This document shows, piece after piece, positions 25,501 to 29,909 of a DNA stretch of 29,909 nucleotides (position 1 is its first letter; every line of letters begins with the position of its first letter). Location of the stretch: positions 1 through 29,909 of the forward strand of contig DASXZH010000080.1 of NCBI GenBank assembly GCA_036502005.1, in the 5' to 3' direction. Origin of the DNA: DASXZH01 sp036502005. Lineage in GTDB: Bacteria > Armatimonadota > Fimbriimonadia > Fimbriimonadales > Fimbriimonadaceae. The position numbers and the translations under genes were made by a program. Under the pieces are notes generated by a model. The model worked only from the letters and a program-made list of their open reading frames with translations. It was not told the origin of the DNA and ran no database searches.

Positions 25501-26321
25501 CCATGACCTACGACCCGCTGGACCGGCTTTCCGGCAAAACCGATCCTGGCTTGCTGTCCCAGGCATACAGCTACGACAACGTCGGAAATCGGCTCCTTCT
25601 GACCGACCCGGATGGAAACCCGATGACAGCGGCATACGATCTGGTAAATAGGATTGTTTCCGCAGCTATTTCGACCGGGACGACATTTACCTTCCAATAC
25701 GATTTGCTAGACCGTGAAACGGCAGCCATTCAGGGGAACCCAGCCCTTCAGATCAATAACGCATTTGACGTTGCTGGCAACATTCTGAGCGTCGGGCATT
25801 TCGATAGCGCGGGAACTCTGCAGGCCTTGCAGACTTATACCTACGACGGAAATCGTAATCGGCTGACCTGCTCTGACCTCAACGGTATGGTAAGCACCTA
25901 CAGTTATGATGCCAGAGACCGGCTGATCGCAGCAGATATTTATGGCGCATTGGTGACGACCACTCAAGCCTACACGTACGTGTACGATGGCAACGACAAC
26001 ATGCTGTTCAACGGGGAAGCTAACTCCGCGACGTTCACATATGATGCGGCGAACAGGCAGGTGACCGGTATCGACATAAGCGGGAATCTGTACACGAACT
26101 CCTTTGACAACAATGGCAACCTCGTCGAAGCGGCAAACTCGGCCTACCTCGTTACAACAACATTCGATAAAGAAAACCGGCTGGTCCAGCACCTCCAAAG
26201 TGATGGCACCGCTTCAACTTACTCCTATGATTCATTCGGCAAAAAGCGGACTGAGAACTTGAATACGTTGGTCACGACACTCGTTTGGGACGGAGAAGAT
26301 TACCTTCAGGCGCGAAACTAA
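22557..26321 (+). CDS. RHS/YD-repeat protein
   Basis: A 1254-aa protein made almost wholly of YD repeats with a period of about 21 residues (for example DPLGRVTSYAYDSHGQLTAT), roughly forty copies by eye, after a non-repeat N-terminus of about 130 residues (MENLRPYPNCFDSRQMDP...). RHS repeats build a large beta-cage that in polymorphic toxins and Tc toxins encloses a C-terminal cargo. There is no signal peptide, PAAR domain or other export domain at the N-terminus. The frame ends at WDGEDYLQARN, exactly where family members continue into the RHS core, and the core is encoded in the next frame 1 nt later. AAGGAA overlapping the preceding stop gives a good start. Repetitive DNA explains several long shadow frames on the minus strand. 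Confidence 0.93.
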   Translation: MENLRPYPNCFDSRQMDPDLAPNGLPWDDPYAPMPDPRTGTLFVDPDIALKSQKFNLEISFYYSSQANMLTEWGKNRSASTRQFTDGNGPIILTRGDFSQYSYASTGGPYLPSTAGAISTLAYTTGANTITEWFPDGFNQNYIKHGVRAGNPYYIYTLSDANGIINTYIYSNSGQANTLSSIQLPGGHIVSYLYSASDLVQNIKDWSGRLWTFLYDANSNLTTYMTPNGCITQYAYTGTNGSLLYSITDPRGYVTTYNYDSNSRVASMAQGGGIWTYTYDTSGVWGAVKAPSGAVTTYNYFTMGSFAGNLSTIQRPEGYTSTYTYEATTGFRTGEQVPAGWKTSIIGNAGALPTLVSDALGNKTTLQYDSSQNLTTHTDATGAVTTFGYNGTRNQTRMTDPLGRVTSYAYDSHGQLTATTDPRGLITTNSYDSFGNVVSVMASDGGITTFGYDLLNRMTTMTDAINRTTTYAYDAADNLISSTDPTGAVSRSIYNSGYLQATVDPLGYRTSYSYDRFGNMISKQDALGNFSTYSYNSLGLQVSTMDANGNISSSIYNNAQQRIAGVDALGNYTTYAYDSTGRLASIMNARGFVNTTVYDANSRAVAQIDALGNRTTTSYDANSRVVSVQDALGFIITTVYDLAGQTTATIDQLGNATSYTYDKDGNQTSVQTPYYTSSNIYQTTSNRIWATQSPDNYRVTNSYDPAGQRLSVMNARGYVTSYSYDLDGRQKSVQDALGNYSTNAYNARGDLVSTVNAYGAISTTNYDALARIVSAVNSIGAISTTLYDAVGNATTRIDALGNIWTSLYDKLNRTSAAVDPLGYRTTNSYDSVGNRVSTMNANDFISTNSYDALNRAVSMQDALAYVVTNGYDAIGNRLYIQDARSNFITMSYDGRRSMLTIEDQDAFVTSYSYDNIGRKVGRIYPTGDPTTYSFDDENRLVSALYADATLYTYQYDPNNNLTTVLEYGPWVSSAGMSSVTTTMTYDPLDRLSGKTDPGLLSQAYSYDNVGNRLLLTDPDGNPMTAAYDLVNRIVSAAISTGTTFTFQYDLLDRETAAIQGNPALQINNAFDVAGNILSVGHFDSAGTLQALQTYTYDGNRNRLTCSDLNGMVSTYSYDARDRLIAADIYGALVTTTQAYTYVYDGNDNMLFNGEANSATFTYDAANRQVTGIDISGNLYTNSFDNNGNLVEAANSAYLVTTTFDKENRLVQHLQSDGTASTYSYDSFGKKRTENLNTLVTTLVWDGEDYLQARN

Positions 26322-26322
26322 A

Positions 26323-27297
26323 ATGGCAACAACAAACTATTACACTATCGGCGGCAAAATCAAAGCTGAAAACCAGGTAGGCGGTTCGGGCTATCGGAGT
26401 TACGGCCCTGACGCACTTGGATCGGTAATAGAGACCTATGATGCGGCAGGTCTTCAGCAGGACAGCTTCCGCTATAGTCCATATGGCAGAACTATTCTAT
26501 CAACAGGATCTGCCAGCGCGCCTGCATTTGCCTGGGTTGGAAGCTTAGGCTACAGAAACAACGCACGGGTCTTCTTTGAATATTACGTTCGAGCGAGACA
26601 TTATTCAAGTCATCTTTTGCGTTGGACTCGGTTAGATACACTTTGGCCGGAGCAGAAAGGTTACATTTACGCAGAGTCTAATCCTTGTAACCGAGTAGAC
26701 CCATCGGGGAATATAACCCACACTACATGCACCAGTTTAGGGAAGGTGGGCTTTTCCAATAAGGAGATTAACAACCCCAACTACATGGGAAAATCTTGGT
26801 ACTTAGGCTTCGACATCACCTTGACGGTTCCTTTTACGCTCGGTCCTAGACCAGCAGTTTTTGCCCTCTCAGGCATTGGCTGGTGGGAGTACTATTCCGC
26901 TACGGGTGCGTCAGCCCCCCCAAGCGAACCTCCAGATACTTGGTATCTAACGCCTGCAACAGCAGCGGTTCCAGGAGACAACTATGTAAGCTGGAACGCT
27001 TATCAGTTGGAGGCAATAATACGAAACACCGGTGGCTCATGGCAGAGCATCGATAATGAGAACGTAATTATGCCGAAAACTGGTGCTAATGTTGAGAAAT
27101 GCTTGTGCCAGTACATAGCCAATTACGATGGGTGTACCTGGAAACAACTCCCGCCGGTGAAGCAGACCGTGCATACACTGGTAGTAGACGGCGTTAAGCA
27201 GGATCACTCGATTAACGGTGGCAATTGTATGCTAGCAGGCGGAATCGATATGGTAACCTTCTGCAATACTAGGACACCCCAAACGCCCCCAAATTAA
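26323..27297 (+). CDS. RHS core protein with unrecognised C-terminal tail
   Basis: A 324-aa protein that begins like the middle of an RHS protein: TTNYYTIGG, then the core-associated domain with YGPDALGSVIETYDAAG, FRYSPYGR, YYVRARHYSS and NPCNRVDPSGN (DPSG at 126-129). In toxin-type RHS proteins self-cleavage occurs near this DPxG site and everything after it is the variable cargo. Here the 195-residue tail has several cysteines (CLCQY, GGNCMLAGG, FCNTR) and aromatic clusters (WYLGFDITLTVPF, GWWEYY) and matches no family I know. The canonical YLQRDPIG-type stretch is altered. ATG 26323 sits 1 nt after the previous stop, has no clear ribosome site and is in the +1 frame, so this is either a coupled second subunit or a frameshifted single gene. 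Confidence 0.87.
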   Translation: MATTNYYTIGGKIKAENQVGGSGYRSYGPDALGSVIETYDAAGLQQDSFRYSPYGRTILSTGSASAPAFAWVGSLGYRNNARVFFEYYVRARHYSSHLLRWTRLDTLWPEQKGYIYAESNPCNRVDPSGNITHTTCTSLGKVGFSNKEINNPNYMGKSWYLGFDITLTVPFTLGPRPAVFALSGIGWWEYYSATGASAPPSEPPDTWYLTPATAAVPGDNYVSWNAYQLEAIIRNTGGSWQSIDNENVIMPKTGANVEKCLCQYIANYDGCTWKQLPPVKQTVHTLVVDGVKQDHSINGGNCMLAGGIDMVTFCNTRTPQTPPN

Positions 27298-27307
27298 GGA
27301 TTCTAAA

Positions 27308-27703
27308 ATGTTTCTAATGATAATGTTAAACGTTTTACCGTTCATTGCGGTCGCATTACCTGGTCAGCGATGGGTTCAGGTTGCCGTGTTGCCAAAAAAA
27401 TATCCCTATCAGATCGATTGTTGTGACGCCGTTTCGCGCGACTTTGGCAAAATGGGCGTCGATACCTATATGGTCGGAGATTGGGACGAAAGGTCTGTTT
27501 CAGTTCGGGTTGCTCAGCTCACTGTTGCCGCAAGAATTATCCGAAAGGAGTGCTTGCACTTCCACGTAAGTTACATTGACGCTACTAAGAAGTATGAACA
27601 GCTTCTGCTGAAGGAGAGTAGAACTAGTCGAAGAATTCGGGATGAAATTCGTCTGAAAATAGTTGAGTCAAGATCAGGAACTAGTCAACGTCCGCTTTCT
27701 TAA
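27308..27703 (+). CDS. Small protein with N-terminal hydrophobic segment, possible partner of the RHS tail
   Basis: A 131-aa protein of no recognised family. Residues 1-18 (MFLMIMLNVLPFIAVALP) form a signal peptide or membrane anchor; the rest is basic and helical toward the end (KYEQLLLKESRTSRRIRDEI) with cysteines in DCCDA and KECLHFH. AAGGA overlapping the preceding stop, 7 nt from the ATG, makes initiation convincing. Its position right after an RHS variable tail is where immunity proteins or additional cargo usually lie, but its predicted export or membrane location and unknown fold leave that as inference. No terminator follows. Confidence 0.65.
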   Translation: MFLMIMLNVLPFIAVALPGQRWVQVAVLPKKYPYQIDCCDAVSRDFGKMGVDTYMVGDWDERSVSVRVAQLTVAARIIRKECLHFHVSYIDATKKYEQLLLKESRTSRRIRDEIRLKIVESRSGTSQRPLS

Positions 27704-27930
27704 AATTTGTAAATGTGTATCTCCTCTCACCTTGAGCACGCAGGAGTTGTTTTATAGGCGGAAAGAGCGGTTAGGCAAGGCCTACGGCATTCGTGACGTA
27801 TCGGATTTCCCGATCAATTTAATGGACTTTCGCTCCCATAGCGGCGCGACACTGTTTTTTGCCGGCGAACAATTTCGAAAACCATTTGTCAGCCCCTCAG
27901 TTGTCTACCTCTTTGTGAAAGGTTTCGGGG

Positions 27931-27958
27931 CGAATGTCGAAAGTCGAAAGTCGAATGC
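27931..27958. repeat. Heptamer repeat CGAAAGT/CGAATGC
   Basis: Four in-phase 7-bp units: CGAATGT, CGAAAGT, CGAAAGT and CGAATGC. The sequence family is the same as in the inverted arms near 9.9 kb, whose left arm reverse-complements to CGAATGC, CGAGGGC and CGAAAGC. A matching inverted 9-mer, CGGCATTCG, lies at 27785-27793 and pairs with 27952-27960. Confidence 0.75.
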
Positions 27959-28025
27959 CGGATCATGAAGTCGATAGCTGGTCCAAAAAGCTTTTTGAAA
28001 ACACGCGATTTGAATCTGCGGCCAG

Positions 28026-28173
28026 TGCCACAATTGACAGAATGGGTTGAAAATGCCTCATTTCTGGCATCAATGTGGCATGCCACAATGGGCCACAATA
28101 TGCCAGAAGCAGGTTCAAGCGCCGGGATTATGGCTCAATCTGGCACAACTTGGCACAGGGACGGTGCCACAAT
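28026..28173. repeat. GCCACAAT / TGGCA repeat cluster with palindromes
   Basis: GCCACAAT occurs four times (28027, 28082, 28092, 28166), three of them as TGCCACAAT, and TGGCA or TGCCA occurs eight times within about 145 bp. A perfect 14-bp palindrome, TGTGGCATGCCACA, lies at 28074-28087. TTCTGGCAT (28062-28070) pairs perfectly with ATGCCAGAA (28100-28108) around it. Confidence 0.75.
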
Positions 28174-28214
28174 CAGCAACGCCAGTAGATTTTCGATTGG
28201 GGGCCGGAACTCAC

Positions 28215-28255
28215 GCTCACGCCCGCGTGAGCTTCTTCACTTCCTGAGCGCGGCT
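28215..28255 (-). repeat. Partial duplicate of the manC 3' end
   Basis: Positions 28224-28255 match 28968-28999, the last codons of manC on the minus strand, at 30 of 32 bases. Read on minus it would encode SRAQEVKKLT like the manC end. Just beside it GCTCACGC (28215-28222) and GCGTGAGC (28225-28232) form a perfect 8-bp inverted repeat. It is a remnant of a duplicated or rearranged segment, not a gene. Confidence 0.8.
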
Positions 28256-28602
28256 CAGCGGCTACACCAGGGTTATGGACGAGAGCACCCCGGCATCCTA
28301 CGCCGCAGACAATATGTCAGTTTACAGATTAGCGGCGCGTTCGGATCACTCCCCTTTGTTGCTCGCAAAACTAGAGCAACTCAGTCAATTCGCCATGACA
28401 GATCGCGGCAAAATATGGATTTTGTCGTCCGGCCACTACCCTTTGAAGGGATTGGGGGCGGGGATGTCCCAATAAAAATGGTGAACCTTTAATCATCCCC
28501 CTGTGCGTCTCGCAATTACGGCCCAGGAGCCAACGCACATTGAAAACCAAGTGAGGGAATTTGCGATCCTTAATTCTCGAATGTTGATTGGGGAATTGGA
28601 AA

Positions 28603-28630
28603 GTCCTGAGTTCTGACTACTAAGTCTGAG
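28603..28630. repeat. Degenerate heptamer repeat
   Basis: In-phase units GTCCTGA, GTTCTGA, CTACTAA and GTCTGAG. They are more diverged than the other heptamer blocks but keep the 7-bp period and resemble the GTTCTAA family. Confidence 0.45.
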
Positions 28631-28919
28631 TCTCTTTGAAATGCTCAAACAAGAACCCTTGAGTTTTTTTCAAAAAAGAGACCGTTTGAACCGGTCGTGT
28701 CCGCCAAATGCCGCCATAACTGCTTCCAAGTGTCGCAGCCATGTCGCACAGAAAGCCGCCCCGCCAGGTTTCAAATGCCAGGCCGTGTCGTGCCCGACAA
28801 GAAATTCGCCGCCACATGCTACTTTCTTGAGGCTTTCCAACGAGCAATCACCCGCATTAGATGAAGATGGAAGCTTAACCGCAAAACATGCATTTTGCGC
28901 GGCACTTGAAAACCATTCC

Positions 28920-28961
28920 GTTCTAAGTTCTAAGTTCCAAGTTCTACGTTCAACGTTCCAT
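28920..28961. repeat. Heptamer repeat GTTCTAA, abutting the manC stop
   Basis: Six in-phase units: GTTCTAA, GTTCTAA, GTTCCAA, GTTCTAC, GTTCAAC and GTTCCAT. The last one touches the manC stop codon (28961-28963). It is the same family as the block at 17092-17147. Confidence 0.85.
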
Positions 28962-29909
28962 CAGCCCCGCGTGAGTTTCTTTACTTCCTGAGCGCGGCTT
29001 TTCGGGCAGACCATCACCGCGTCGGGAGTCACCACAACAACCATCTCGTCCAGCCCAAAAACCTGCACAGCTTGGTCGGGGTTCGAGTTGTAGATCACGT
29101 TGTTCGAAGCCTCGATCGCCTCGCCCGTGCCCACGATCGCATTCCCCGCCTCATCGGCGATGTGAATGCGGCCAAGGGCGTCCCAGGAGCCGAGGTCATC
29201 CCACTCAAAATCAGCCTTTATCACGGCAACGTGCCTTGCCTTCTCCATGAGCACATGGTCAATGGAGATATCGGGCAGATCACCGAACTCGATTTCCGCC
29301 TCAACGGTTCGCCCGCGGTAAATGGCGGAAACGATTTGTTGCAAGGCTTCAAAATGCTTGGGACTGGCGGCCGCCAGCTCGTTCATAAAGGTGGAAAAAT
29401 GCCAAAAGAACATGCCGCTATTCCAAAGCACGTTTCCGCCGTTTACCAGTTGTTCGGCCTTTGCCGCATCTGGCTTTTCGATAAAACGCTTAACCTGAAA
29501 CGCCTTCTTAATCGGGTCGCCAAGCTCCATATAGCCGTAACCGGTTTCGGGACGGGTGGGCGGGATGCCGATGGTGACCAAAACGTCGTTCTTTTCGGCG
29601 AAGTGGAGCGCCTCTAAAACCTTGTTTTGGAACTGCGCGGCGGTGTGGATTCGGTGGTCCGAAGGGATGATGGCGAAGGAGATATCCTCTTCCCGCAAAA
29701 GGCTGGAAACCACGGCCATGCCCCAAACTATGGCGCCCGCCGTGTTTCGCTTAGTCGGTTCGGCAAAGACGTGGCTGGACAGCCCCGGAAGCTCTTCGCG
29801 GATGCTATCGACCAGGTGCGCGCCGGTTATGACGTAGACATTTTCGATGCCGAAAATCTCCTCGATCCGGAGTACGGCTTCTTCCAACATGACCATTCCG
29901 GACCCGGTT
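28961..29909 (-). CDS. manC: Mannose-1-phosphate guanylyltransferase, 5' end outside the window
   Basis: The C-terminal about 316 residues of a GDP-mannose pyrophosphorylase, which joins mannose 1-phosphate and GTP to make GDP-mannose for polysaccharide synthesis. Visible motifs: EPTKRNTAGAIVWG, the metal- and base-site segment IPSDHRI, ETGYGYMELG, the FIEKPD signature and WNSGMFFW, then DFEWDDLGSWDAL near the sugar site. The frame stays open to the window edge (TGSG before the first visible Met), so roughly 40 N-terminal residues, including the GxGxRxxP loop, lie beyond it. There is no C-terminal phosphomannose isomerase domain, so it is the short monofunctional form. A GTTCTAA heptamer block abuts its stop. 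It faces the RHS region and supplies a sugar donor relevant to the nearby glycosyltransferases. Confidence 0.95.
   Translation of the reverse strand, partial: TGSGMVMLEEAVLRIEEIFGIENVYVITGAHLVDSIREELPGLSSHVFAEPTKRNTAGAIVWGMAVVSSLLREEDISFAIIPSDHRIHTAAQFQNKVLEALHFAEKNDVLVTIGIPPTRPETGYGYMELGDPIKKAFQVKRFIEKPDAAKAEQLVNGGNVLWNSGMFFWHFSTFMNELAAASPKHFEALQQIVSAIYRGRTVEAEIEFGDLPDISIDHVLMEKARHVAVIKADFEWDDLGSWDALGRIHIADEAGNAIVGTGEAIEASNNVIYNSNPDQAVQVFGLDEMVVVVTPDAVMVCPKSRAQEVKKLTRG

Larger units (their letters stand above)
27704..28960. other. 1.26-kb gene-poor, repeat-laden region
   Basis: No convincing gene. A frame at 27663-27968 on plus overlaps the previous gene; its middle (ELFYRRKERLGKAYG, DFPINLMDFRSH) looks protein-like and could be a decayed coding remnant. 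A 175-codon frame (27965-28492) and others around 28.6-29.0 kb are low-complexity or built on repeats and I reject them. The region holds heptamer repeats, a GCCACAAT cluster, a palindrome CAAAAAGCTTTTTG (27984-27997), a partial copy of the manC 3' end, and a weak 5-bp hairpin with T tract near 28648-28670. It looks like a decay or insertion zone behind the RHS cassette. Confidence 0.6.

Noticed and set aside
23676..26198. Several 100-180 codon minus-strand frames inside the RHS gene
   Set aside because: They arise from the YD-repeat codon pattern on the opposite strand.
27965..28492. 175-codon frame on plus
   Set aside because: It runs through the GCCACAAT cluster and the manC duplicate, so its sequence is set by repeats; no ribosome site or family motif.
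28641..28991. 116-codon frame on plus near manC
   Set aside because: It ends inside the heptamer block and manC tail in antisense; composition is not protein-like.

Overview
The window reads as part of a chromosome from a free-living, diderm-like bacterium of moderate GC. Exosortase/EpsI fusions, Gly-rich RRM proteins, LTXXQ-type secreted proteins, long RHS proteins and heptameric intergenic repeats together suggest an Armatimonadota-like (possibly Fimbriimonadia) or related lineage. That placement is inference from gene style only, with no marker comparison.

Layout. Positions 1-227 are a 7-bp tandem repeat array. Positions 252-2779 hold a two-gene reverse-transsulfuration operon (cystathionine beta-synthase, then cystathionine gamma-lyase). 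It converges on a small Gly-rich RRM RNA-binding protein (minus strand) that has its own terminator. Next come an Eis-like acetyltransferase and a small secreted protein with a clear terminator, then dnaE (DNA polymerase III alpha), an LTXXQ-like secreted helical protein, and an overlapping pair MmgE/PrpD-trpA. A small secreted protein on the minus strand (12222-12671) separates this housekeeping half from the second half.

From 12.9 kb the window is an exopolysaccharide/cell-surface region. It has an exosortase-EpsI fusion behind a structured leader, a Wzz-like chain-length protein fused to a degenerate BY-kinase domain, and a 570-bp repeat-rich gap. Glycosyltransferases follow; one long glycosyltransferase reading frame is cut by an in-frame TGA. 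A compact five-gene cassette comes next: a NifU-like protein, a 92-aa Gly/Ser/Cys peptide, a 1254-aa RHS repeat protein, a separate RHS-core protein with an unrecognised C-terminal tail, and a 131-aa protein. After 1.26 kb of gene-poor, repeat-laden DNA the window ends inside manC (minus strand; GDP-mannose supply for polysaccharide).

How it fits together. ManC, the glycosyltransferases and the Wzz-like protein can be read as sugar-nucleotide supply, assembly and chain-length control of a surface polysaccharide. The exosortase would process and anchor proteins to that surface. The RHS cassette is the least explained part and the best candidate for an undescribed system. Heptamer-period repeats of several sequence families recur in gene gaps across the window.
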